Shown here one piece after another: positions 34,287 through 46,911 of a stretch of DNA of 64,000 nt. The position numbers and the translations under genes are program-made. Position 1 is the stretch's first letter, and each line of letters starts with the position of its first letter. A model generated the notes under the pieces. That model had not been told where the DNA came from. It was given only the letters and a program-made list of their open reading frames with translations, and did no database searches. This DNA comes from Tetradesmus obliquus (lineage: Eukaryota > Chlorophyta > Chlorophyceae > Sphaeropleales > Scenedesmaceae), in the NCBI GenBank assembly GCA_030272155.1, contig CP126191.1, positions 1,448,501-1,512,500 of the forward strand, in the 5' to 3' direction.

Positions 34287-35715
34287 GGATTCCAAGGCCC
34301 ATGGAAAGCGGGACTGACGTCAGGCACTATGTCAGCAGCTGGTGACCTGTTGGCACAGTTCCTGACTGGGCAGCTGGCAAAGGTAGGCAGCAGCGTCAGT
34401 ACAGTGGGGCATTTGCTACCTCCTGCCATGAGCTTTGTACAGTGTGACAGCTGCGTATGCAGCAACTGCATCGCACTGCCTGCTGATGGGCAGCAGCTGT
34501 TCCATCTGTTTAATTTTTCGGCGTAGTGCGGGCTTGCGACCAGCTGCCTTTAAGACTGTCATCTGACACCACATGGCTTGTCCTTCACCCAGCAGCTTTG
34601 TCAAACCAGCTTATGCCTGCAAGCCGTGCTTGTTGCCTCTGCAGTCTCAAGGCAAGCAGCCCGCGTCATACGACCCCACACGCACACTGCGCATGTTCGG
34701 CTACGGGCTGCTGTGGTACGGCCCCTACCAGTATTACTGGTACAACCTGCTGGACTTCTTCATGCCTGTGAAGAACACTGTGAACTTCCTGACCAAGGTA
34801 TCGTGTATGGGCTTGCATCAGTTGCTTTTCATGTTATGACAAGGTTGCAGAGCATGCAGTGACCAGGCAGAATGGGCCAATGGTATGAGTTATCAAGAGC
34901 ATAGCTGCCAGCTGCAGCTTGCAGGAAACGCTAATGTGCTGCCTGCATGTCAGCAAGAGGCAGCCAGCAAGATGGCAGGCGTGCAACAGCCTTGTTTTGC
35001 CACCACAGGCGTTGCAAGCGACAGCCACGGCCACCGCAGCGCCGTTGACCAGCAACTGACACAGCTAGTTGCACTGCTTCCCCCTACCTCATTGTGTTGC
35101 TTTACATTGCGTTATGTTACGTCACATGCTGCTTGCTGCACGGTGTCCAATGACTGCGCTGCAGGTCACGCTGAACCAGCTGGCACTGGCGCCTGTCACG
35201 CTGTGTGCTGTGTTTGCGTGGAACCTGGGCTTAACGGGCCAGTGGCATGCAGTGCCTGAGAAGATCCAGAACGATCTGGTGCCCAGCATGATAAACGGTG
35301 AGGCAGCATATCGTTGAATAAGATGACACGACATGACATGGCACCACCTCGTCGCCATATGAACCATCAGTGTGTTGCCGCCCAAGCCATGGCAACTGTA
35401 GTAGCATACCCCCCTGCATGCGCTTGCAGAGTTTGCTATGGAGGTGGGCCAGCTTGAGCTGGGTTGCCTGTGCCAGTGCGCCCACCGACATCCACTTCAC
35501 ACTGCGTCTTGCTGCTTGCAGGCTGGAAGTTCTGGGTGCCGGCAGCCAGCCTCAACTTCTACGCAGTGCCGCTGCAGCAGCAGGTGCTGTACATGTCGTG
35601 CTGCGGCATGCTGTGGACGGCCTACCTGTCATACATTTCCACTGTCAGCGTAAAGCAGCAGCAGCAGCAGCAGCCCGCGCTGGCGGTTGCTGGGAAGGGA
35701 GGCAAGAAGAAGTAG
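34287..35715 (+). CDS. Mpv17/PMP22 family membrane protein (5' exon not found)
   Basis: Members are small four-helix proteins of peroxisomal, mitochondrial or plastid membranes, thought to form or regulate channels. Exons 34287-34382, 34645-34797, 35165-35297 and 35522-35715 join in phase. Family blocks are KAGLTSGTMSAAGDLLAQ, RTLRMFGYGLLWYGPYQYYW, APVTLCAVFAWNLGLTGQ and the signature WKFWVPAASLNFYAVPLQQQ followed by VLYMSCCGMLWTAYLSY. The tail is a short Gln run and a Lys-rich end (GKGGKKK). About 190 residues are seen; only the N-terminal part, perhaps 15-40 residues, is missing. The compartment is not clear from the sequence. Confidence 0.88.
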
Positions 35716-36660
35716 TCAGCCAAAGCCAATAGGGCGATCCAGCGGACTTACAATTATGTTTACAACAAGAAGAACCATAGGAGATTGAGTGGCGATCATC
35801 AGCATTGAAATACGCTGCGGGCCGCGCAGTGCGAGAGGACCGTATGGCTGCACCCACCAAAGCACCCTGCGGCTGCCGCACAAATGCCAGTGACTGCTTG
35901 CTGTCATCGTGCACGGCCGCCCGTGCCGGCAGACATTGCGGTCGGCCTTGGCAAGGCCCTTGTGTCTTTTGTTTGCAGTGGCAAGCGCCAACCAATGTGA
36001 ACATATCTACAGCGTAATCGCAGGCCGCTCCGGTCCAGCCTGAGACCGTTTGCATCAGTCTTGTGGAACGTGTCCGGCAGGCTCTGCTTGGCTGTGGTTG
36101 GTTAGTGCGGCTGTTTTGTGCCTGCACAGTTCATGCTAGTCCAGTGTGCACACGCACGTGCGGTTTTGGGGGGCATGCCACAACGCCACACCGCACTGGT
36201 GTTACGCAACGCCACACTGCACTGGTGACAGATGATGCTGAGTCAGCAATCATTTTCCTGGTCTGTTGTGGTCACCAAGCATGTCTATCATCTTTGCAAC
36301 TGAGCTACACGGGCTGCAGCTGGTGCAGCCATATGGCCATGCATGGCTTCAACAGCTTCAGTTGCATGGTGCTCCCTCACTCAAGCGCTTGAGCGGCGCA
36401 CAATGATGACGGCACTGCTTGTCTGCAATGTGGCTGGATGTCAGATATGCAGTGAACGGAAATGCCATCACTGATCGGCATAACCGTGTTGATACGCGCA
36501 GCAATGCTGCCAATGGCATGGGGCACCTTGCTCAACCACGGGCCCAGCTCACTACTGAACTCAGAATGCCTTGAGAGACGTGGTGATGACACCCGCTACC
36601 AGCTGCATGAGGTTCTAGAAACAGTCCAACGTGAGCTCATGAGAGCTTTGGGAGGTCCCA
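35716..36660. other. Convergent 3' flanks of the Mpv17 and augmin-like genes
   Basis: Two genes end toward each other here. TTACA motifs at 35749-35753 and 35761-35765 could be minus-strand TGTAA signals, but would imply a 900-nt 3' UTR. No gene seen. Confidence 0.4.
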
Positions 36661-36782
36661 CTACTTGGCTGCAGCTGCTGCTGGCTGCAAGATGGCGGCA
36701 GAGTTGCTGTACATGCGCGCCTCCTCACTGTGCACTGCCCGCTCCTCTTGCAGCACAGCAGTGGGCACGCTCTGCGCAGATA

Positions 36783-36820
<38 letters not shown>

Positions 36821-39137
36821 CATAGGCAGGTAACGTTGAGCAAAAGTTTGGTTTGCTGACATGGAGGAACAATGAGGCACGGCATACTACTTTCTGCAAC
36901 ACACAACCACAGATGGCTGATTAGCTGCCTCCGGTCCAAGCACAAGGTGCAACACCCAACAGAGAACAGCTTTTCAGCCAGATATCTGAACCAGCGGCAC
37001 AAGCAGGCACCAGAACCATGAAAGCATTGCACAGAATAACTGGGGTTCAACATTCTTCCATCCTGCATGGCACCTTCCCTCACCTGCAGCGCCTGGTGCT
37101 GCTTCATGATGCACCCAAAGCCCTCCAGTGCTGCATTCACGCCCTTGTAGGCAGCAACAATGCGGCGTGCTGCCAGGCCAACGCCTTCTGCCACCTGATC
37201 CACGCTGTCGCTGCTGCCAGCTGCCTGCAGCGCCAACCCCAGCACCAGCTGCTGCTGTTGCTGTGCGTCCTGGTTGGCTACGTCAGCCCATACAGACAGC
37301 TCCTGCGATGCATTCCATGCAACGTGGTCGCCGTAAGCAGTGTTGCAATCAGTTGGCTAGCCTTTATTGGACGCAGGCAGGAGCAGATGCTGCGGCAGCA
37401 GCAGTACAACTGTACGAGGCTGTGGCGCCTGTGGCAGAAACTCCAGCAACTATGCACCAACCGTGGCACCACAACATCATGCAGCAATCTTTGCGCAACG
37501 CCGGCACCACATCATACGTGGTGATGGACAGCCGGCATGACTACTGCGTGCTGGTGCGCAGCAGCAGCAGCAGCTGCTGCTGCTGCTGCTGCATTGTCAT
37601 GCCTAGTAGGCAATGGAAGCCGTGGCATGGCCTGCACTGCCGCCAGCTCACCTGCTGGTATGTCTGGTCAAACTGCTGCACCTGCTGCAGCAGCCGCTCA
37701 AGCCCCTGCTCCACCTGCTGCACCTGCTGCCGCCAGGGGTCACTGCAAGCACCCTCACAGCTGCTGCCGCTTGACAGGGCCTGCTGCAGCTGCTGCTGCA
37801 GCTGCTGTGCCTTGGCGGTCGCCTGCTGGCGCAGCTGCTGCAGCTGCGCCAGCGCTCCTTGGTCACTGCAGGAGCAGCGGGCAACACCGACAGCGCCAGG
37901 TACATCAGCCTTGTCCACTGTTGCAGCCAGTGCTTGCACAACAAACTCATGTGCTTGTGCTGCCTTGTGACTGAAAGTGTGCCACCATCTTGTTACGGCG
38001 GCTGTGAGCCCGCATGCTGTGCTGCAACATATGCAGCCGGCAGTTGCTAAAATCACCAAAAGCGGTGTAGCAGTTCACCATGTGCACCCCACCTGTACGT
38101 CTTCAGCACATCGTTCAAGTCAGCTGCAAACAGCTGCATGCTGTCGCTTGTAAGCTTGGCCAGGTTGCTGCATGCGCTTGTCAACAGCTGCGCCACCGCT
38201 GCATCGGATGGCACAGCCGACGCCGACTCCTGCTGCGATGCTGAGGGTGTTGCATCTCTACTTGTGCTGCCGCGCTGCCGCTCCATTGCCTGCAGCAGAC
38301 CTGCCATCTGCAATAGCAGTGCAGTGTCCTGCTCCTGCTGGCCGCTGCAACCCTGCAGACGCGAGACGCACCAGGACACAGTTGAGTGGCTGACAATCGG
38401 CTGTGGGGGTGATGGCAATGTTGCTGTGGCTTGATTGGTGATATGATGATGATGAGCACGCAGGTGATATGCATGAGGCCAAGCTAGATTGCCCAGTGGG
38501 GGTGCTGCTGCCTCCCAGCTCTATACAGGCATGATCAATGCGGGCGGGCTCCCTTGGTGCTCACCCGTATCTGCTCTGCCGTGGCTTTGACGTTGAACAT
38601 CTGCAGCAACAGCCGGCATCCTGCAACACACCAGGTGTGCCTCAGTGCGCGCCTGGCAATGCTTGCAATTGTGTCAGCGAGTGCACCATGCTGTAGTAAT
38701 GAAGGATAGCATACACCTTGATCACTGGTGCTTGCATCGTGCTGCTGTGTTGTGCTTTGGTGCAGTGACTATGAGAAAATGAGCTTGCAGGTCAAGGCTG
38801 CCTACTGCAGGCCCTGGTGTCAGCGGCTGCCTCTTACGTTCAGCAAAGCGCTCATCTCCAGCAAGGCCGTCAAGTGCAGCTCCACCAAGCTGCAAACTAT
38901 CAAGGCCGGTGCCTCCCAGCATTCTGTACAGCAGTGGAGAAACAGATGAAGCAGATGCAGATGACGCGCAGACTGCAAACCTGGTGGCAGAGAGGCCTAC
39001 CTGTCAACCAGCCTGCTGATCAGCTGCTCACGGCGGTGCCCAGGGTATAGTATGTGGTGATCTACCGCTTCTTTGAAGCCCAGCGAGTGCACCAGCTGCT
39101 CGAGGCTGCACAGCTGTTGCTCCACGGTTGGCTGCAT
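36661..39137 (-). CDS. Coiled-coil protein, candidate augmin subunit 7 (HAUS7/AUG7-like)
   Basis: Augmin recruits gamma-tubulin to existing microtubules in the spindle. Exons 39137-39001, 38923-38838, 38620-38565, 38352-38093, 37970-37652, 37302-37084 and 36771-36661 join perfectly in phase to 395 residues. The N-terminus is MQPTVEQQLCSLEQLVHSLG, then YPGHRREQLISRLVDRMLGG and RCRLLLQMFNVKATAEQIR. A central block LTSDSMQLFAADLNDVLKTY resembles the plant AUG7 region around LFPADV. The rest is Gln/Leu-rich coiled coil (QQVEQGLERLLQQVQQFDQT). The gene model is firm; the augmin assignment rests on overall layout and weak similarity and could be wrong. Confidence 0.72.
36785..36821 (-). repeat. (CTG)n tract before the last exon of the augmin-like gene
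   Basis: On the sense strand about twelve CTG units end 14 bases before the last-exon start at 36771, with TTGTATCTGCGCAG between them. Confidence 0.8.
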
Positions 39138-40104
39138 CGCCTCAGGGGTTCCCCTCAGTTGCCTATATTAAGTGTTAAATACAGGTTAATATCGAGGCAC
39201 AGGAGGTCTGCAGTCCTGCTCTATGCTGATGATGCCAGACAGGCTTAGCAGGGCGATACAGAACGAAGCCGTTGTGCCGAAGCAGTTGCTGCGCTTTCGA
39301 TGTTTAGGTTGATGTTTTGCCTTTAACCTGAAAATCAGGTGGCCTCGCTGCCTACCCGCACGGGCTGGGCTTGAACCATCAGCCGTGTTTGAATTATGTT
39401 ACGGCAGTGTTGTGTGACACGTTGGGCCGGGGCCCCGTGCTCCAGAGCTGTTGTTCAGCTTAGACCCATGCCCGACGTCATGCCAACTTGTCGGTGCATG
39501 GCATTCTGTGGCAGGCATGCAATGCTTGTGTCACTGGCATCAGGTACATAGCTGAGACATCACAAACATCAGGCCACCTCCAGGTGGACTACATTGTAGC
39601 TGGGCATAACAAGAGCGACCTACATGCGCTGCATGATGGTAATAAGCCAGGTCTCCCAGCATGCTAGATTACATTTACAACCACCCAAGCTATGAGCATC
39701 GCCCAAAAAGAATGTCCTGTGGGTCCCACACGCAAGTAGCACATGCCATGTGCCGGCAGTGCCAGTCCACAGCCGATTACCACCGTGTCGGCGGCCGACA
39801 GCAGTAGGTACAATCACCTCTGGTGTACCATTGAGTGGCTGACATGACTGGTACTGGCCAGTGACACAGTCTGTATGCACAGTTCAACTCAGTTCTCAGA
39901 ACTTCAGTGGCGGCCACTGAACCAACTATTCACACGCGTTGTCTGCATCTGAAGCGTCTAACCCCTAGCTACACCTTCAGCAACCAGCTACAGGCTGCCA
40001 ACTCACTGTGCTCCCACATCCACAGTATACACCTACCCTCACTGACACTACTAGCGGTCGTCCCAACTCACTGTCAGCATCCACACAATGCTGACCGTAA
40101 CTTT
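39138..40104. other. Intergenic; possible reverse-transcriptase remnant
   Basis: A short + strand frame ending at 39248 reads SAVLLYADDARQA, which contains the YADD core of reverse-transcriptase motif C. Nothing else of a retroelement is seen around it. The rest holds the 3' UTR of the Ala-rich coiled-coil gene. Confidence 0.3.
39669..39679 (-). terminator. Two TGTAA poly(A) signal candidates for the Ala-rich coiled-coil gene
   Basis: TTACATTTACA on the + strand gives two close TGTAA motifs on the sense strand, about 430 bases after the stop at 40105. Confidence 0.45.
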
Positions 40105-43100
40105 CTAAACATGCAGCTGCAGTCCCAGGCCCTTTGCCATTGCTGTCAAGGACAGCACAGCAGCGCTTGCTGTTGCAGATCGTTCCCGTGCAGCCTGCAG
40201 CGCAGCAGCTGCTGCAGCATACTGCTCCCGTGCCCACCCAACCTTAGCCAGTGCCGTCATGTGCGCAGCAGTCAGCTTTCCTGCAGCCGTTTGCGCCTCC
40301 TGCAGCTGCTGTGCAGCAGCATCTGCCGCCTGCTGGGCAACCGCCCACAGCCGGCCCGCTTCATGTGCAATTGACTGCTGGCGCGCCAGCTGCTCCTGTG
40401 CTGCTGCTGCCGCACGCTTTGCTGCCTCTACCAAAGCCGCCTGCGCCTCCGATGCGTCTAATACTGCGCTGCCTGTGCTGTCTGTGCTGCCAGCATCAGC
40501 TGATGCTGGTGAGTCAGCTGCAGCCGCCGCTGCTGTTGCATTGGCCAGCAGCAGCTGCGCACTGCTGATCTGCACTTGCAGTGCCGCTACTTGTGCGTCA
40601 ACAGCAGCCAACTCTGCCTGCCTTTCAGCGAGCCTTGCTTTGGCCTGCTGCAGAGCTGCTTGCTGTGCCTTGACATGGCTCAGTGAGCTCTTGAACTGCA
40701 GCTGTGCAGCAGCCAAATCCTCAACCGCCTTACGCACTGCTGCACTTTCTGCTGCAGGCTCCGATTCTTGTGCCAAGACCTGGAGCAAATCATTGGCTGC
40801 AGCTGTCGCTGATTTGCTGTTGGACTGCACCTTCTCTTCAGCCTCTTTCACTGCTGTCTGTGCTGCTGCCTCTGCCTCGCTGGTAGCCTGCTTTGCTGTT
40901 GTGCTGTACACAAGCCGCTCCTTAGCTGCTGCCGCTGCTGCTGCATAGCTCAAGCTGGCTTTCACGTCCTGCAGCTGCTGCGTCTTGTGCTTGAGAGCTG
41001 TCTTGGCAGCGCTGACGTTGGCGGCGGCTGCTGCATACGTGGCCTGTGCTGCTGCTGCCAGCGTAGCGTTGCTGGCAGATTCAATCATCTGCTGCTTGGC
41101 AGCAGCTGCTGCAGCCAGCAGGCCCTGCACTGTTGAGTTTGCTGCTGCTTCACTGTCCAGCGCTTCATGCACCTGACTCTCAAGTGTGAACACCTGTGCT
41201 TTTAGAGACTCAACTGCTGTTGCTGCATTGCGCAGCTCATTCACCTTCTGCTGCTTCGCCTGCAGCAGCTGTAAGCTGCTGTTCACGTGACCCTCAGCAC
41301 TGCGCTGCGCCTCTTGTGCTGCGTCAAGTGCTGCCTGCTTCTCTTTGAATGCTGCATGCACTTGGCTGCTGCCTTTGTCTGCACTGATCAGCTCCAGCTG
41401 CGCAGCCTCATACGCCTTGAATGCCACATTTGCGGCCAGCTCAGCTGCAATGAGCGAGTCCTTCTGCAGTGTCAGCTTCGCTGCAGATTCCAGCAGGTCG
41501 GCCGCATTGAACAGAGACTCCTTTGCTGCTGCTGCCGCAGTTCTGTGTGCTGCATCTGCGCTGCTGTTGAGCTTATCTGCCATGCTGGCCAGCTTTTCAT
41601 TACCTGTGGAGGTTCCTGCTGCATCGCTTGATACAGCTGTGTTGGCAGCACTGCTGTCAGGGGAAGTAGAGATGACCATAGATGGCGCGGTACCATTGCT
41701 GCTGCTGGATTTGCTGCTGCTTGCGTCTTCGGAGGTGCTGGCAGCAGCAGCAGCAGAAGTGCTGCTGTTGTTGCCAGCTGCGCGTGCGTTTGCTGCTGCT
41801 GTAGCTGCGGACAGCTGCAGCTGTGCTGTCAGCTGTGCTAGCCGCTGCACCTCTGCATCAGCAGCAGCGTAGCGCTGCTGCGCTGCCTTTGCCTCTGCTG
41901 TTGTGTTGTATACAGCCTGCTGCAGCTTCGCAATGCTTGCCTGCATCTCATCAACATCCTCCTGGGCCTCTGCAACCCTTTGCAGAAGCTCATCCTCCTT
42001 TGCATCTGCTGCCTCTGCTGCTTTGCTGGTCTCCGCTGCCTTCTTCTCTGCTGCTGCTACACTGCCCTGAGATGCATTCACTGCATTGGAGGCAGAAGTA
42101 ACGCCAATCTGTGCCTCAGCTGTAGCCGCCTTTGCTGTGTCAAGCTCGGCTGCCAGCAGCTGCAGCTTGGATGCTGCAGCAGATATCTGGCTTGTCAGCT
42201 GGTCTGCTTGCGCTTGCAGCTGCTGGGTGACATTGGGATCCTGCAATAGCACAGAGCAGCAGTTGCAGCAATAGCAGCAGGTGAGCTCAACCGTTACATG
42301 GAGAGTGACACTATCATGGATGCACGCTACAATACCTCCTTGGCCATGTTCCTGCAGCAACTTGCAGATGTGGAATATGCTGATGTACCGTGTGACAGGT
42401 ACATTGGCTGAAGACAGGCGCGGCGTATGCCTTCAAAAGCAGCTGCTGTAGAAGTAAGATGACATGTGATGCCGCAAACCTCATATGAATGATGCAGCCT
42501 TGATTGCCAGCCTACCTTGGATGATGACACGGCTGCAGAAGCTGACGCCAGCTGGCCCTCCAGCCTTGCTTTCAGCTCCTTGGCTGCAAAGTAGTCTGTC
42601 ATTGCATTCGCCTCATTCGCCTTGGCATTCTGCAGCGATGCCATTGCAGCTGTCAGCACCTTTTGCGCATGCAGACTGGCAGCCACAGCTGCAGACACCT
42701 CTGCAGTGGCTTGCTGGTGTGCTGCACGTGTTGCATTGACTGCTGCTGTCGCCTCATGGAGTGCTTCCTGCTCCCCTCGGAGCTCAGACACTGCAGCCTC
42801 CAGCGCCCCCTGCTGCTTTGCAAGGTTTGCAGCTGCGTCTGCGTAACTTGCATTGGCCTTCTGCAGCTGCTGCTGCAGGCTGGTGACGCTGGCCTTTGCA
42901 GCCGCAAGGTTTGCAGCCTCCAGCCTGAACTCTGACTCCGCTGCTGCCGCCTTTGCTGCTTCGTGTGCTGCTAGCACCTTTTGCTCTGCCAGCACTGCCG
43001 CTACATCCTGCTTCTGCCCCTGGATGTTGAAAACCCTAGCATCAGCCTCCACTAAAGCCTTCCCAAGGGCCTCCAGGCTACTCTTAATGCGCGCCTGCTC

Positions 43101-44721
43101 ATCAGCCGCCGCCTTGGTGGGATCTGCGGCCCTCGCCGTGCTTAGTTGCGAGTGGCTCTTAAAGTACTCTGCCATGGCTGCAATCTGTGTCAGCAAGTTG
43201 TTGTGCTGATCCAGCAGCTCATCAACTTTGTCCTCAGCTGCCTGCCATGCCTTTTCCGCCTGCGCTGCTTTCTCGTCAGCCAGCACTACCATGCGTTCAG
43301 CTGCATGCACGCCTGCCATTGCCAGCTTCGCTGTAAGCTCTGTAGCTGACACATTGCGCTTTAGGCTGATCAAAGCTTCCTGCAGCTGTGGAATGGCTGA
43401 TTTTGTGAGGTCCCCGATCTGGGTGTCCAGCTCAAGCAGCAGCAGCGGCACGCTGAGGGCTGTGGACTCAGCCGCTTTGAGGCCCTCTTTTGCTGCTGTG
43501 AGCGCTGTAACTGCTGATTCCTTTTGCAGCCGGGCTTTCTTGAAAAAGTCCTTGACATCCTGTGTGCAGTGGACATCACATGCATAGCAGGGCAGGCGTT
43601 GGCATTGGTGGATGATCCAGCACAGCCACATTTTCTTTGCTGACATAACACATAGGAACCAAGCATAAGCGGTGCATGATTGCCGACCAATCAAGCACTG
43701 GCAGCCTGTGCAATGCACATGAGCGTACTGAGCACGATGTCTGTATGCAGCACTCTCTGCGTGAGACGGCTGCAGGGCGGCACATGCACAGCATCTACTT
43801 GCATAAGCAGGACTGCCCCCAGCAGCGCTCGCAAGTTTGCAAGCTGGAGACAGCATGCAAGCACACATACCTCCAGCCGCTTTTGCGCCCCCAGGAACTT
43901 TGCCCTTGCTTCTGCTGATGCAGGGCCGTCTAATACAGATGCCAGTGTTGCATTGGCGCGCTCCAAAGCCTTTGTGGCAAAAGCCATCTGCAGGTTGGCT
44001 GCTGCCCACGCTGCTTCTGCCGCCATTGTCTTGCCGGTAGAGCTGGCGACCTGGGTTGCAGCAGGGTTAAGTTTCAGCAGAAATTGTCGGCCACCTTCAC
44101 ATTGTCAAACACATGCTGCACTGACGCTGTGTGACCACAGATTGCAACAGATGCAAGCAGCTGCTAGCATACTTGAAATCTTAAATCCTATGCTCACCTT
44201 GAACTGAGCCGCGCCCAGCTGTCCTGGTACTGCTGCCAGCACACCCACAGCCGCCTGCTTCTTGCCCTGTGCTGCTTTCAGTGCCTGCTTCAGCTGCCCA
44301 AGCTGCGCCTGGGCCTTTGCCAGTGTCTGCTGTGCTGCATTGCGCGTGGCGTTGGCCTGGTACGATGCGTTTGTTGCGCCAGCATACAGCTTGGCTGCAA
44401 CTGGCTTGGCCGCCTGTGAGCATCATCAGTGCAGCAGCAAGCCGGGGTAGGATGATTGCTGCTTGGCGCTCAAGACAACAAGTGCTTGCAACAAGTGCCT
44501 TTGCTGACCCTGCTTGTCTAGGCATCTCATACTGCAATCCAAGTGCGATATGCATGCGACATGCCACCTGCCATTGCAGCATAGCCTGCTCACCAGAATC
44601 GAGTTGAGGCGCTGCTCGGCTGCCACCTTGACTGCCACTGCTTCGCTGAGTGCTCCAGATGTCTCCGCCTTTTGTGCCATTGCCCTGCTGAGCTCGCCCT
44701 CCAATGCACTCACATTCATCT

Positions 44722-44760
<39 letters not shown>

Positions 44761-45295
44761 CACGCACTTGTTGGCTTGCCCTGTTGCAGCAGCCTGAGGG
44801 CTAACAGTGCTTTTTTTGTATTGTGATCGCCGCCTGCTGACGCTGTGTGATGTCTAGCAGCACAGGGTCTGTGGAGGCTCCGCCAGCTCTAACAGAGTGT
44901 CAAAGCCCCACCAAACACCATAGATTTGACAATTGCCGTGGCTTAGAGAGTGTGGTACAATCACAAGATCCAATACTGCTGCTAGGCCCCACGTCTCACT
45001 CGAGCATGCAGCGCTGCTGCTAGGCCCTACCGCGCACCTGAGCAAACAGTACTGCCTCTAGGCCCCACACTTTGCGTAAGCATACAGCCCTGCTGACGTG
45101 CTGCACTCAGCACCTGAGCATAAGCATTGCTGCTACGCCCCACAACTTGCCTGAGCATGCGACACTGCTGCTAGGCCTGCGTTCCGCCCCTCACCTGGGC
45201 ATACATGATCTGCAGCTTTAGGCTCTGCTGCTTTGCCTGCGCCAGCAGCAGCTGGCTCTTCAGCAGCCGCAAGTCCCGCTCAGCCTCCACAGCCT

Positions 45296-45340
<45 letters not shown>

Positions 45341-46644
45341 CCTTAACAAGGGAGTAAACAACACGTTCAGCTATGTATGCACACCTCAACTGCCCTAGCT
45401 TGCTGCTCGGTTGCCAGCAGGCTTACTCAGCAGGCGCAATAGTCCCAGATTTGTTGCAATCAGCCACAGCAGCACCAACTGCTTACTGACAAGTGTTGTG
45501 ATATGCACAGAAGCCCTTCTGCTGTCCCACTGCTATCACAGGTCTGATACAATAGAAGCAACACATCACTACGCACCTTCTGCGCTGCTTCTGCAGCGGC
45601 CATCTTGGCCCTGTCCATCTTCTGCCCCGCAGCCAGCGCTGACTTTGACACGTTGAGCAGGTGTGATGAAGCATTGGACGCTGCCTGCTGCACGTACTGC
45701 AGCTCCCTCTGTGCCAGCTCGTATGCTGCTTTTGCTGCTGCTTTTGCCACCACTGCCTGGTCGTACGTCTCCTGCTTGGCTTTGATGGCTGCTGCTGCAG
45801 CGTCGACGGCCTGCTTTGCTGCATCTGCTGCCTGCTGCGCCTGCTGCAGCGTCCTGTTTGCTGCATCATACGCAGCCTGCTTGCCTGCACACACCAACAC
45901 AAAATTGGTGCTTTGTGTGGTGAGCGCACTCAGTGGTGTAGCATGACATGTCAGGTGCAAGGAGAGCATGTTCATGGGGTGCACCTCTGGATACAGCAGC
46001 TGCGTTATTCACACAGCCGACACCTGACGTCTGCACTTTGCAACAGCACATCTGACAGGTGTTTCAGATCACCACTGCTACATCGTTGGACTTGTCTGTC
46101 GTTTATGCATTTAAATGCAGCTTACTTGACAGGTCCATCGTGGCGTTGTGTAAACCCTTCTGAGCATCGTCCAACTGCTTGCTGACAGACATCGCTGTCG
46201 TTGCGTTTATTGTCCCGACATCAATGTTTTCCTGCAAGAAACAGCAGACGTTGTGGCAGCCAAAAAATCATAGCTAGCAGAGTTGGTGTCGAGGGGGTTG
46301 TAGGATGTATGCTATGTGCCATCTGTATAGTTTGTTGCCTTGTTCACCTCACTTCAGCTGCTGTAGGCGCAACATGCATGGTGTGACGGGCAGGCTTGCG
46401 TTGGTTTGAGCCAGTTTCATATCAGTGCCCCACTTTCAACAGTCACGTTATACATGCATCCATGTGTTTCTTGTTGCCAAGCAGTCGGAAACGGTGCTGC
46501 TTATGACGATGGGAAAGATGCAGGGCAGCTGCACTCACTGCTTCCTGTACTCACATTGGCAGCAGCTGGTACGCTGCTGAAATTTGATGATGCAGAGCTT
46601 ATACTCGCTGCATTGGAAGCAGCAGACAAGACCCCAGGTTTGGG

Positions 46645-46694
<50 letters not shown>

Positions 46695-46911
46695 CCAGTA
46701 GCAGCATCAGCACTTGGCAGCAGACATGGCAGTGGCGAAACTCCGGAAAACCAGTTATGGACAACATTTGCTGTTAATATCAAGATTGACGGGGGCAATC
46801 GCCGCTTTCCAACGCAAGCTGCTGCATCCGCTCACCTTGCGAGGCCAGCCCGGTTCCCGCGCAGAGCACCACTAGCAGCAGTGGCACCACCAGCCCCCGC
46901 GAAGGAGACAT
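40105..46911 (-). CDS. Large Ala-rich coiled-coil protein with signal peptide, unknown
   Basis: Ten exons join in phase to 1,447 residues: 46911-46836, 46607-46555, 46231-46126, 45884-45577, 45293-45195, 44719-44594, 44413-44198, 44050-43871, 43559-42516 and 42240-40105. The N-terminus RGLVVPLLLVVLCAGTGLA is a clear signal peptide. The rest is almost entirely heptad-like sequence rich in Ala, Gln, Glu, Lys and Ser, for example KAAYELAQRELQYVQQA and DEMQASIAKLQQAVYNTT. Many N-x-S/T sites (NATTAM-like, NASYQ, NATRN, NVSATE, NNSST) suggest glycosylation in the secretory path. No transmembrane helix, GPI signal or known domain is seen. A long extracellular or wall/lumen rod protein is the simplest reading, but function is unknown. 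Confidence 0.82.
44722..44760 (-). repeat. (CTG)n tract forming the acceptor of exon 44719
   Basis: Thirteen or so CTG units on the sense strand run directly into CAG, after which the exon starts ATGAATGTG. Confidence 0.85.
45296..45337 (-). repeat. (CTG)n tract forming the acceptor of exon 45293
   Basis: About thirteen CTG units on the sense strand run directly into CAG, after which the exon starts GCTGTGGAGGC. Confidence 0.85.
46648..46694 (-). repeat. (CTG)n tract upstream of the exon-2 acceptor
   Basis: About fifteen CTG units on the sense strand lie 41-87 bases before the acceptor of exon 46607-46555, where branch point and pyrimidine tract would be expected. Confidence 0.8.

Noticed and set aside
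39360..39400. Possible minus-strand tRNA from a GGTTCAAGCCC string
   Set aside because: No acceptor, D or anticodon stem can be drawn around it.
40259..41872. Several long + strand frames rich in Ala, Ser and Cys
   Set aside because: They are antisense shadows of the Ala-rich coiled-coil gene; GCN and CAG codons keep the opposite strand open.
13382..46694. CRISPR-like or regulatory arrays suggested by regular triplet runs
   Set aside because: They are simple microsatellites in introns of a eukaryotic genome, without spacers.
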